Notes: generated by a model from the sequence alone, not told the origin. 9,402 nt of DNA from Treponema sp. (GCA_031259035.1 JAIRLZ010000208.1:1-9402); one strand, 5' to 3'; numbered from the stretch's first letter, positions 1 to 6,938 are shown. Numbers and translations: made by a program.

Positions 1-102
1 AGCGGCGGGGTATTGAAGATTTCTCCTTGAAATCTTTGCGTATGCGGGGGAACAAATCCCCCGCACCCCCAGTTCTAACCGCCCCAAGGGGCGGGGTATT
101 AA
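1..102. repeat. Cluster of three perfect hairpins with a repeated 11-mer
   Basis: Three perfect inverted repeats lie back to back: AAGATTTC (16-23) with GAAATCTT (29-36), loop 5; GCGGGGG (44-50) with CCCCCGC (58-64), loop 7; CCGCCCC (79-85) with GGGGCGG (88-94), loop 2. The 11-mer GGCGGGGTATT occurs at 4-14 and again at 90-100. The first bases, GCGGCGGGGTAT (2-13), recur inverted at 2629-2640. No hairpin is followed by a T-run on either strand, so these do not look like intrinsic terminators. The best reading is a dispersed intergenic palindromic repeat of the REP/MITE kind or a structured non-coding element. The left boundary is outside the window. Confidence 0.7.
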
Positions 103-132
103 ACCCCCAATGGAATCAAGCTTGCAAACTTC

Positions 133-1266
133 TTGGCGGCTTATGAGAAATGCGGATTTGATTTGGACGGAGACAATAACTTCCTTCCGAAACCTGGCGT
201 CATGGAGCAAGGTAGCGATTGGCCTATAAGGATAATCGAAACCGCGAAGAGCTGGGATATCTACAAACTCTACGAGCGTTATCACGACAAGGGCAAGCTC
301 GCCAGCCTTTCGAAAGTGGATGCCGGCGTGCACACCGTCTATGATCCCGCCACCGGCCAGACCATAAGGTACGAGGGAATAACCGTCGCCGGAAACAGCG
401 CGGCCGGGCTTTACGGCGCGAACAACCAGCCCTCCGCCTCCTTCCCCTACAGGGTCAAGGGCGAAGTCCTAAGCGCCATGCGCGATTTTGCCGGTTTCGA
501 GAACCTTTACGAATACACCGGCGATATGTCCTTGCCGATAAACGTAAACGGCCAGCGCTCGCCATACAAAATCAAAAATTTTGCCACGGAAAGCTTGATG
601 CCGGACGCGAATTTCTTAGGCGAGGGCGCGCGCTTTTTCCGGTACGCTCCCGGAGGTTCTGGCAACCCGACCGGCGCGATAAAAATAATGCGCGCCACGG
701 CTGTGGGTAGTGGCACGAACGCAAAATACCTCGACCTGCGCGACCTGCCTCTTGAGGAAAAAATCAATCTTGGCGGCGGAGCGCCCGGTGGCGAGATAGC
801 GTTCGCCTCGGTCGCCATGCTCAAATCCGTCGGCGATCCGGGACTTGTTTTTCCTTACTCGATCGGATACGCCAACGACAATTCCGGTACCACGAAGCTC
901 GTCGGCACGACCGCCGAAGGATTCGACCCTACGTTTTCGAGCATTCGTAATACCGGCATCATTGGGGTTTTGGAATTACAAGACTGGACGGAAGGCGCCC
1001 CGCCCGCCACCAAATTCGCAGCCGATTTTCCGGCCTCGGAAAAGTGGACCGCGGCGGAGTTCAATTCTCTCCTCTCCATTGTAATTAAACCTTACGCAAA
1101 CCAAAACCCCGCTCTTGATTTGATAATGGGAGGCCCGGCCCTCGCCGCCCTAAGGGGCGCGATGCCGGCGCATGCCGAGGGGAGAAAAACCCTTGGCAGC
1201 CCGGTCCTTGCCGCCGTCTTGGACGACTATCGTCTCGGCCGCCATATATCCGAAAAAGGTGTCTGA
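133..1266 (+). CDS. Unrecognised protein, apparently 5'-truncated
   Basis: A long open frame of 377 codons from a TTG. The frame is open back to position 103, directly after an in-frame TAA (100-102) inside the hairpin cluster. No ATG with a Shine-Dalgarno site is near; the first in-frame ATG, at 202, also lacks one. This suggests that the real N-terminus has been lost and the fragment abuts the repeat. No signal peptide, membrane span or catalytic motif was recognised. The protein is rich in Gly, Ala, Pro and aromatic residues, as in YGANNQP, VFPYSIGYANDNSG and DLIMGG, which suggests a folded globular or surface protein. The C-terminus (SEKGV, then TGA at 1264-1266) is encoded by the flanking palindrome GGTGTCTGACACC, so the 3' end may also be truncated. 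I cannot assign a function. That it is coding rests on the long frame and its unbiased composition. Confidence 0.55.
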   Translation: MAAYEKCGFDLDGDNNFLPKPGVMEQGSDWPIRIIETAKSWDIYKLYERYHDKGKLASLSKVDAGVHTVYDPATGQTIRYEGITVAGNSAAGLYGANNQPSASFPYRVKGEVLSAMRDFAGFENLYEYTGDMSLPINVNGQRSPYKIKNFATESLMPDANFLGEGARFFRYAPGGSGNPTGAIKIMRATAVGSGTNAKYLDLRDLPLEEKINLGGGAPGGEIAFASVAMLKSVGDPGLVFPYSIGYANDNSGTTKLVGTTAEGFDPTFSSIRNTGIIGVLELQDWTEGAPPATKFAADFPASEKWTAAEFNSLLSIVIKPYANQNPALDLIMGGPALAALRGAMPAHAEGRKTLGSPVLAAVLDDYRLGRHISEKGV

Positions 1267-1270
1267 CACC
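1258..1270. repeat. Palindrome GGTGTCTGACACC
   Basis: A perfect 6+1+6 palindrome (GGTGTC T GACACC) preceded by AAAAA. The upstream ORF terminates at the TGA inside it, and an unrelated coding remnant begins directly after it. From memory, palindromes of this sequence are widespread between genes in many bacterial genomes and resemble REP-type elements mobilised by Y1 transposases; no such transposase is seen here. No T-run follows, so a terminator role is weak. Confidence 0.6.
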
Positions 1271-1485
1271 GTTTTGGGACTGGGTGGAAGCGGCGGCGGG
1301 GTGTGGTACGCCGCTTTTACCAGGACCGGGGGAACCATCTATGGGAACAACGAATCGTCAGAACGGGCGAATACCGTTACCGGCCAAAACGCTCAGGGCG
1401 CGGCGGTATATGCGGAAGCCTCCTCTGCGGTACGCCTGGAAAACACCGCGGACACCGATTGCGTTCATTTGTGTCGCGGGGGTCT
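1271..1485 (+). pseudogene. C-terminal remnant of a Treponema GGTISGN-repeat surface protein
   Basis: In the frame beginning at 1271 the translation contains GGSGGGVWYAAFTRTGGTIYGN, given here in two parts: GGSGGGVWYAAF then TRTGGTIYGN. This matches the repeat pattern GGGVYV-x-F-T-x-GGTISGN found in large beta-helical surface or lipoproteins of treponemes. It is followed by GAAVYAEASSAVRLENTADT, which resembles the last repeat before the C-terminus of those proteins. There is no start codon or ribosome-binding site. The fragment begins immediately after the palindrome at 1258-1270. It is cut off near 1485 by the left end of the IS element and does not resume on the other side. Only the last repeat, of many expected, remains, so this is a relic. 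Family assignment is from motif memory. Confidence 0.6.
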
Positions 1486-1487
1486 GT

Positions 1488-1504
1488 CCATATGCGTTTA
1501 CTTA
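1488..1504 (+). repeat. IS left terminal inverted repeat
   Basis: CCATATGCGTTTACTTA, identical over 17 bp to the reverse complement of 2607-2623. It lies 32 bp before the transposase start codon. Confidence 0.85.
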
Positions 1505-1536
1505 CCAAGACCCCAAAACCATGATACGCTCAAGGA

Positions 1537-2613
1537 ATGAAAAGGGAAAAAGCAGGTTTTGAGCGGTTACTGTCGGTTATGCCCGAAGGGTGGGAGGACA
1601 AGGCAAAAAAGCTTGGGGCATTCGTACGCGGAGGGGAAATAAAGAGCGCTGTTGATGTATTACGCTTGGTATTCTTATACCTGACCGAAGGGAAATCCTT
1701 TAGTGGAACGGCGGCGTTGCTCCAACGTGGCGATATTTGTTTGACAAGCGAAAAGGCGGCGTTCACGAGGTTTCAAAAGCGCGGGGAATGGCTTGGGTGG
1801 CTGTGCGAACGCCTGAGCCGGAACAACAAGGCGATTGGGGAGGCGCCGGTATGGCTGGGGGATCGGAAGGTCCATCTGGTTGACGCCGGCGATGAGCCGG
1901 CACACGGGGGCGATAAAGCGGATTGCCGGCCGTGTTACGCGATTGGGCTGTTTGACCTGGGGATGAAAGAGATGGCGCTGACCGCGGCGGAACAGGGGGA
2001 AAGTCCGGCAATTTCAAGAGCTTTGGAGGGAAAGACATCGTGATAGGGGGCCGGGCGTATCGCGGCGAACAGGGGATGGCATACTTGTTAGGAAGGGAGG
2101 GCGATTTTCTGTTCCGGTTTGGGACAAAACGGTTTCAGAGGAAATACGGGGACAAAGAACCGAGCGAGGCGCACAGAGCCTATAACCGGCATGTGATGGT
2201 GGTGACGTCAACAACCGATGCGGCGCCTGAAATGACGCTGGATTTGTATCGCCAGCGGCGGCGGATTGAGATGGCGTTCAAGCGGTTAAAGACAGTATTC
2301 AAATGCCATGAAACACCGGCGCATGTTGAGCCGAGCGTCCGCGCATGGTTTTACGGGAAATTGTTATTGGCCGCCCTCTGTGAAACATGGGTTGACCGGG
2401 GGCGTTTTCCCCCCTCCGCGGGAAGGGATTCCCGATAAAGAGCGGTCGTTATGGAATGAACAACGACTTATGCTGGTCATGGTAAAGCATATGCTCCTTG
2501 AGACAATTTCCCTTACGAATTTGTTTAAAAACATTCATCACCTTGGAAAACTTTGCGCCAATTCTCAAAGAAAACGACTTCCGGCGCTTTATAGGCTTCT
2601 CGTCTCTAAGTAA
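1537..2613 (+). pseudogene. IS4-family DDE transposase, broken by two frameshifts
   Basis: Three successive frames together make one transposase. The first frame (1537 to about 2000) starts at an ATG and carries the first catalytic Asp in VHLVDAGDEP (codon 1882-1884). Its reading passes to a second frame (about 2001 to 2414) through SGNFKSFGGKDIVIGGRAY. That frame contains the family signature Y-x2-R-x3-E-x6-K in YRQRRRIEMAFKRLK, with the catalytic Glu at 2268-2270, and then KLLLAALCETWVDRGRF. It passes to a third frame (about 2415 to 2613), ending in SLWNEQRLMLVMVKHML and RLLVSK. The shifts are repaired by adding one G to the G5 run at 1995-1999 and removing one C from the C6 run at 2409-2414. 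The second catalytic Asp, expected in IGDRAY, is Gly (GGC, 2049-2051). The 72 residues between that site and the Glu look short for this group, hinting at an internal deletion. The gene is very probably inactive. Confidence 0.85.
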
Positions 2614-2623
2614 ACGCATATGG
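2607..2623 (-). repeat. IS right terminal inverted repeat
   Basis: TAAGTAAACGCATATGG, the exact reverse complement of 1488-1504. Its first base pairs (2607-2613) overlap the last codons and stop of the transposase frame. Confidence 0.85.
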
Positions 2624-2628
2624 GTCTC

Positions 2629-2720
2629 ATACCCCGCCGCAAACTTGTTTGCGACTTCAGGGCGGGGCAGTTCATTCAGGAGGATCGGCGCAGGAGACGC
2701 CGGCGTCCGGCAAGTCGCAA
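2629..2720. repeat. Nested inverted repeats beside the IS right end
   Basis: Several pairings overlap here: CCCCGCC (2632-2638) with GGCGGGG (2661-2667); CGCAAAC (2638-2644) with GTTTGCG (2647-2653); TTGCGACTT (2649-2657) with AAGTCGCAA (2712-2720); and the self-complementary 12-mer GACGCCGGCGTC (2696-2707). The first 12 bases, ATACCCCGCCGC, are the exact inverse of positions 2-13. This looks like a second, inverted and more complex copy of the intergenic repeat family at the window start, rather than a terminator, since no T-run follows. Confidence 0.6.
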
Positions 2721-2978
2721 GCGCCGCTATGTCCCGCTTTGCCTGTATTCCTATGACACTGGTTCTTTGAGGGCTTTCAGGCTGCTTTTGCCGGGCTTCT
2801 CCTTTTTCGCTTGTTTTTGCGCTTTTTTCCCGTTTCTTACGCGCCGTTTGGCAAGAAACCCCGTATAAGAGGGTATGCTGGCAGGGTGTCCGCCTGCCTC
2901 CGTAGACGGGGAAAGTTTTGCATTCATCCGAAAGTCATTCTTCAAAACAGCCGGCAAGGTCGCAAGGCAACGCGCTTT
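2721..2978. other. Gene-poor spacer downstream of the corC-like gene
   Basis: This stretch separates the repeat and IS segment from the 3' end of the CNNM/CorC-type gene. A minus-strand open frame (2957 to 2751, TTG start) would give a 68-residue Lys-rich peptide ending PGKSSLKALKEPVS. It has no convincing ribosome-binding site or recognisable homology, so I do not call it a gene. No intrinsic terminator for the minus-strand operon is visible. Long pyrimidine runs (about 2795-2835) are notable but unexplained. Confidence 0.4.
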
Positions 2979-4226
2979 TCACGCCTTTTTTATTTCAACT
3001 TCCATGACGCGATGTCCTTTAACCTTGAGCGCCGTAATATGGAGTTTTTTTTCAAAACTTTCAACGGTAAAGCCGTCCCCCTCTTCGGGAACACCGCCTA
3101 CTGTTTCCATGACCCAGTTCGCAACGGTGGTATGCCGCTGTTCGGCCGGTTGCTCAAGGGAAAAAACGTCAAAGAGGTCTTCCAATGCGGTCTTGCCCAA
3201 AACTCTCCATGTATTTTCATCAATTTTCACCATTTCTTCAACGACCTCATCATGTTCATCCCAAATTTCACCGACAAGCTCTTCAATAATGTCTTCTATG
3301 GTGATGATGCCCCGCGTCCCGCCGAATTCGTCAACCAGAATGGCCATGTGAGACTTCTTTTTTTGTAAAATTCGCAGCAACTTTGTGATTCTCATGTTTT
3401 CCGTGATGAAAACCACCGGCTTTATGATATCGGAAAGGCTTCGCTTGTTTCTGTACGCCTGATAAAAGTCTTTGAGCAGGATGAATCCGGTGATGTTGTC
3501 GATATTTTCCCGGTAAATAGGCAGCCGTGAGAACCCGGTTTCCTGAAACTTTTTGTCAATGTCTTCCATAGAGTCATCAATGGACGCGGCCATAACATCA
3601 ATGCGCGGCGTAAAAATCTCACGGGCTGTAATATCGTCAAATTCGATAGTCCGCTTTATCATGTCTTCTTCCCGCTCGTTGATGCCGCCCTCCTGCCGCA
3701 CCTCCTCGACAAAGGTCAGCAATTCCGCTTCTGTAACAGAGCGATCCGGATTCACCTTGAACAGCTTCATAATGAAATTTTTCCATACCCTCAGACTGTA
3801 ATTAAGGGGCGAAAGGAGAAAGACAAGCGCGCTCAGGTAGGGGGCGGAAAAGAGGGCGAACGATTCAGGCGCTTCTTTCGCAAGGGTCTTGGGCGAGATT
3901 TCACCGACGACAAGCACAAAAACCGTAGTCGCCAGCGTGGCTACACCCACGCCGGCTTTGCCCAATAGCTCCACAAACAGCACGGTTGCCAAAGCGGAAG
4001 CGGAAATGTTGACAATATTGTTGCCGACAAGCACGGTTGAGAGCAATTTGTCGTACTGTTCCACAAGCTCAAGAGCCTTTTTCGCCCTTTTATCGCCGGA
4101 AGCGGCGAGGTTTTTCATTTTTATCCGGTTGAGGGAGGAATAAGCGGTTTCACTCGCGGAAAAAAAAGCTGACAACATCAATAAAACAATGAGGGATGAA
4201 ATCAATGCTATACTGTTAATATCCAT
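2979..4226 (-). CDS. CNNM/CBS/CorC_HlyC-domain membrane protein (HlyC/CorC family)
   Basis: A 415-aa inner-membrane protein of the CorC/HlyC (YtfL, YrkA, CNNM) family, often annotated as hemolysin or Mg/Co efflux protein. The role as a divalent-cation transporter or regulator is inferred from the family. An N-terminal DUF21/CNNM membrane domain (about 1-160) holds SASETAYSSLNR (23-34) and VGEISPKTLA (107-116). Two CBS domains follow (about 205-265 and 270-330), with FTPRIDV (205-211) and AILVDEFGGTRGIITIEDII (295-314). The C-terminal transporter-associated CorC_HlyC domain is at about 335-413. A TTG start 10 codons upstream is possible. The ATG at 4226 is preferred because GGAGAAG lies 6 nt before it and translation then begins directly at the first membrane helix. 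It lies 32 bp downstream of uvrC on the same strand, so co-transcription is likely. The family length and domains look complete. The gene symbol is left empty because several paralogues share this architecture. Confidence 0.9.
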   Translation of the reverse strand: MDINSIALISSLIVLLMLSAFFSASETAYSSLNRIKMKNLAASGDKRAKKALELVEQYDKLLSTVLVGNNIVNISASALATVLFVELLGKAGVGVATLATTVFVLVVGEISPKTLAKEAPESFALFSAPYLSALVFLLSPLNYSLRVWKNFIMKLFKVNPDRSVTEAELLTFVEEVRQEGGINEREEDMIKRTIEFDDITAREIFTPRIDVMAASIDDSMEDIDKKFQETGFSRLPIYRENIDNITGFILLKDFYQAYRNKRSLSDIIKPVVFITENMRITKLLRILQKKKSHMAILVDEFGGTRGIITIEDIIEELVGEIWDEHDEVVEEMVKIDENTWRVLGKTALEDLFDVFSLEQPAEQRHTTVANWVMETVGGVPEEGDGFTVESFEKKLHITALKVKGHRVMEVEIKKA

Positions 4227-4258
4227 ATTTTTCTTCTCCGGCGCATGGCGCCGCAACG

Positions 4259-6274
4259 TTATACGCCGACTCTGCGCAAATAGTCCGGTTCAGGTTCAGC
4301 CGCCGCTTCAGCAGCCAATGACGCGCCGGTTTGCCGCGCAACAGACTTGCCCGCACCCTTGCCGGCGCCTTTCGGTTTGGATCTGTCCTCGCCGGACGTC
4401 AACCGCTTTTTTGCCGCATCCCTGTCCGCCAGCGACAAGGAAGCCGCCGTCTTTACCGCGTGAGCCAGGGGCGGCTTTATGCCGCATGTTTCCGCAATCG
4501 CTTCTACAGAGGCGGCGGCGACGCGCTCAAGGCTTGTGAAGGACTTCATGATAGCGGACGCCTTTTTCGCTCCTATGCCGGCGACATTTTCAAGCACAGA
4601 AAAACAAATGTCTTCCGAACGCAATTTTTGATTGAACGAGGTGGCGAACCGGTGCGTCTCGTCACGCACAAACTGCAACAATTTGAGAGCCTCGGAACGC
4701 CTTGAAAGACGAATCGGTTCGGGCGACCCTGGAAGCCACAACTCCTCGTCCCGTTTGGCAAGTCCGACAATATCGCAATCAACGCCCACCTCGTCAAGCG
4801 CACTCTGGGCGGCGTTCACCTGCCCAAGACCGCCGTCAATGAGTATGAGGTCGGGCAAGTCTTTGCCCTCGCGCACAAGTCTGGAATAACGGCGGCGCAC
4901 GGCTTCCCGCATAGCGGCGAAATCGTCTACTATACCGATTACGGTGTGCAGTTTGAAAATACGGTAATTTTTGCGATCAGGAACGCCGTTTTTAAAGGAA
5001 ATAAGGGACGCGACCGGATATTTGCCGTCAAGCTGGGCAATGTCAAACCCTTCGATCCGTACCGGCAACTGGTTGAGCCGCAACGCCTGCATCATCTCTT
5101 CAAGCGCTGGTCCCGCTCCGCGTTCCTTGAGCCGTTTCCGTACATCTTCTTGCGCGTTCTGCCTCGCCATGGCAAGCACAGCCGCGTGGCGCTGGTCATC
5201 CGCCCCTTGTATTGACGGCGTGTATCCAAAGGTTTCGGCGAACCATTTTTTGAGAGAATCGCCGACGGCAGAGCCGTTGTTTTCACTGTTTCCGTCGCTG
5301 ATCGTTTCAACATAAATGGCTGATGGCGGCGGAACGGAGGGGTTGTAGTACGACATGAGAAAGGTCTCAACCGATTCTTCCTCGTCCGCCGCGGAACGGG
5401 TGCGGAAAAGATCCCTGCCTATCATCTTGCCGCCCCGCATGGAGAACACGGTGAAGGTGGTGAGTACGCCTTCGCTCGCGCTTGCAATGTAATCACGCGC
5501 ATTCTCGTTCATATCAACCACCATAGAACTGGCGCTGTCCTGGAGGGTCTCAATAGCCCGTATAGTATCGCGCAATTCAGAGGCGCGTTCAAAATCAAGC
5601 GCGGCGGCCGCCTCGTGCATGTTTTTGGTGAGATCAATGATGAGACCCGCAGCGTCGCCTGACAAGATTTTCTCCACCTGTTTGACATGCGCTCTGTAAT
5701 TGCGGACTGATATCTTGCCGCAGCACGGCGCGCAGCACCTTTTTATATGATAATACATGCATGGATTGTCCCGTTTGCGGAAGACATGGCACTTGCGCAG
5801 ATAAAAGAGTTTTTCCGCCATAGCCATTACGGTCTCCAGAGCTTGTATATTGGTGAAAGGTCCAAAATACAGGGATCCGTCTTCGACAATATACCGGGTC
5901 TTGAACATGCGGGGGAATTTTTCCGAGGTTATTCGAATGACAGGATACGTTTTCCCGTCTTTAAGATTGATGTTGTACTTGGGCGAGTGTTGTTTGATGA
6001 GCGTGTTCTCAAGGAGAAGCGCTTCGTACTCATTCGCAACGATGATGGTTTCAATACGCTCGGCGCGTTTGATGAGCGCGGCGGTTTTGGGGTCTTTTTC
6101 ACCGGAAAAATACGATGAAAGCCGGTGGCGCAGCGCTTTCGCTTTGCCCACATAAATGATATTGTTTTCTTCGTCCCGCCACAGGTATACGCCGGGATCA
6201 ACGGGCGCGTCCCGGGCGAATTTTCTGAGAAGTTCTTTTTTTTCTTCAATAGTATCTGGTACAGATGGCTCCAT
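4259..6274 (-). CDS. uvrC: UvrABC excinuclease subunit C
   Basis: A 671-aa UvrC, the cytoplasmic dual-incision nuclease of nucleotide-excision repair, which acts with UvrA and UvrB. The GIY-YIG domain (about 24-105), which makes the 3' incision, has GVY 28-30, YVG 41-43, R49 and the metal-binding E89. Four cysteines (C162, C172, C180, C184) fit the iron-sulphur motif known in UvrC. The UVR motif that binds UvrB is at about 201-244. The RNase H-like 5'-incision domain has D411, D480 in LILIDGG, and H541 in ETHRFATSFNQK. The helix-hairpin-helix pair is at about 561-610. A low-complexity Ala/Gly/Lys tail (about 626-671) extends beyond the usual end. The ATG at 6274 is chosen because it places the GIY motif at the usual distance; the frame is open about 100 codons further upstream, but that part has no family features. 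The Shine-Dalgarno site is weak. The corC-like gene follows 32 bp downstream. Confidence 0.96.
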   Translation of the reverse strand: MEPSVPDTIEEKKELLRKFARDAPVDPGVYLWRDEENNIIYVGKAKALRHRLSSYFSGEKDPKTAALIKRAERIETIIVANEYEALLLENTLIKQHSPKYNINLKDGKTYPVIRITSEKFPRMFKTRYIVEDGSLYFGPFTNIQALETVMAMAEKLFYLRKCHVFRKRDNPCMYYHIKRCCAPCCGKISVRNYRAHVKQVEKILSGDAAGLIIDLTKNMHEAAAALDFERASELRDTIRAIETLQDSASSMVVDMNENARDYIASASEGVLTTFTVFSMRGGKMIGRDLFRTRSAADEEESVETFLMSYYNPSVPPPSAIYVETISDGNSENNGSAVGDSLKKWFAETFGYTPSIQGADDQRHAAVLAMARQNAQEDVRKRLKERGAGPALEEMMQALRLNQLPVRIEGFDIAQLDGKYPVASLISFKNGVPDRKNYRIFKLHTVIGIVDDFAAMREAVRRRYSRLVREGKDLPDLILIDGGLGQVNAAQSALDEVGVDCDIVGLAKRDEELWLPGSPEPIRLSRRSEALKLLQFVRDETHRFATSFNQKLRSEDICFSVLENVAGIGAKKASAIMKSFTSLERVAAASVEAIAETCGIKPPLAHAVKTAASLSLADRDAAKKRLTSGEDRSKPKGAGKGAGKSVARQTGASLAAEAAAEPEPDYLRRVGV

Positions 6275-6484
6275 AGAGTTGAGTATACCTGTTTTCTCCG
6301 TATGACGCAATGGTGGCGCATAAATTTTTATGAGCCGCGGACGTATGTACTGGTATGTGAAATTGCGCCCGCCACAGCCGCTGGTTTTTCCCAAAAAATC
6401 AGGCCAATGGCTTGACAAGCAATGCCCAAGAGAGGAGCATAGACCCATGAAACAAAGCGGCAAGGCATTGGCAATTATTCTTTT

Positions 6485-6510
6485 GGAAACCTCATTACGA
6501 GGCGGTAAGG
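6485..6510 (+). repeat. Isolated copy of a ~21-27 bp dispersed repeat
   Basis: GGAAACCTCATTACGAGGCG begins at 6485. Over 6484-6510 it matches 6938-6964 at 25 of 27 positions. The two copies are direct repeats 454 bp apart and enclose the 97-aa ORF. This copy sits in the 280-bp divergent spacer between uvrC and that ORF. The rest of the spacer shows no other clear element. Confidence 0.7.
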
Positions 6511-6554
6511 AATGACGGCATTTTGCCGCCGGGTAATACGCTTGTTGGAGCTTT

Positions 6555-6848
6555 ATGATGAAAGAGATGAAAGATACGATCACTATTGACAATCTTTGGG
6601 TAAACTTACAGGACCATGAAGGCGAGACATTTCATACGATAAAAGGCTTGCCATTTACCTATCGAATGGAAAATGAATTTCTTGTACCAATTAGAAACGG
6701 CGCGCCTGTAAAACAGTCTCTTACAAGACAAAACTTTGAGAGAGCTTTGGGACTACTTCCGTTTAATGGTCCCGGAGAAATTAACAATAGTATCCGTGGC
6801 CCGGCTTATGTATACGCGCTTCTGCATGACACGCGAATAATGGCGTAA
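6555..6848 (+). CDS. Small unrecognised protein, 97 aa
   Basis: A complete small gene with tandem ATGs at 6555 and 6558. GGAG (6547-6550) lies 4 nt from the first and 7 nt from the second, so the second may be the true start. The protein is soluble-looking, with no signal peptide or membrane span. Its most conserved-looking parts are GLPFTYRMENEFLVPIRNG and GPGEINNSIRGPAYVYALLH (the latter ends the protein before DTRIMA). From memory this resembles a widespread family of about 80-100-aa proteins of unknown function with a C-terminal RGPxYxYAxLxDxRI pattern. I cannot name a domain with certainty. Its base composition is visibly more AT-rich than the uvrC and lol-type neighbours, and it is flanked by direct repeats, both consistent with acquisition by transfer. 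No partner gene is apparent. Confidence 0.75.
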   Translation: MMKEMKDTITIDNLWVNLQDHEGETFHTIKGLPFTYRMENEFLVPIRNGAPVKQSLTRQNFERALGLLPFNGPGEINNSIRGPAYVYALLHDTRIMA

Positions 6849-6867
6849 AAGCAAACGTGGATTTAGG

Positions 6868-6906
6868 TAACGTATAGGCGTTAGCAGCCTGTTGCGCTTT
6901 CGCGCA
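6868..6906. repeat. Two short hairpins after the 97-aa gene
   Basis: TAACG (6868-6872) pairs with CGTTA (6879-6883), and TGCGC (6893-6897) with GCGCA (6902-6906) around a TTTC loop. Neither is followed by a clear T-run, so a terminator is doubtful. The stems are short and could be chance. Confidence 0.3.
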
Positions 6907-6938
6907 TAAACTTGTTACTCTTCCCAATTGCTCGTAAT

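Larger units (their letters stand above)
1488..2623 (+). mobile_element. IS4-family insertion sequence, degenerate transposase
   Basis: The ends carry a perfect 17-bp terminal inverted repeat: CCATATGCGTTTACTTA at 1488-1504 and its reverse complement at 2607-2623. They enclose one transposase gene, broken into three frames, about 1.1 kb in all. The right end lies just 10 bp beyond the transposase stop. A direct GGGTCT occurs at 1480-1485 and 2622-2627. It could be a target duplication if the true ends are 1486 and 2621, but it overlaps the right repeat, so the exact ends are uncertain by about 2 bp. The element lies between the surface-protein relic and the 2629-2720 repeat. The intact ends suggest it could still be moved by a related active copy. 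Confidence 0.85.

Noticed and set aside
79..102. Hairpin CCGCCCC-AA-GGGGCGG as an intrinsic terminator
   Set aside because: Not followed by a T-run on either strand.
1990..2010. Programmed -1 frameshift in the transposase, as in some IS families
   Set aside because: No in-frame X-XXY-YYZ slippery heptamer at the shift, a second shift occurs later, and a catalytic residue is lost; mutation is simpler.
2751..2957. 68-residue Lys-rich minus-strand ORF downstream of the corC-like gene
   Set aside because: TTG start, no ribosome-binding site, no recognisable pattern; likely non-coding.
6412..6440. Consensus-like TTGACA (6412-6417) as a + strand promoter
   Set aside because: No acceptable -10 at 16-19 bp spacing; the best hexamer, GAGCAT, matches only three positions.
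6447..6515. A 22-codon ORF (MKQSGKALAIILLETSLRGG) with GAGAGGAG upstream, like a leader peptide
   Set aside because: It is built largely from the dispersed repeat at 6485-6510, the ribosome-binding site spacing is long, and no attenuator follows.
6275..6592. N-terminal extension of UvrC by about 100 residues
   Set aside because: The extension has no UvrC features, and starting at 6274 gives the usual distance to the GIY-YIG motif.
6860..6900. GGCGTTAGCAGCC after the 97-aa gene, resembling an integron attC core end
   Set aside because: GTTAGCA does not fit GTTRRRY, and no complementary RYYYAAC partner is found upstream.
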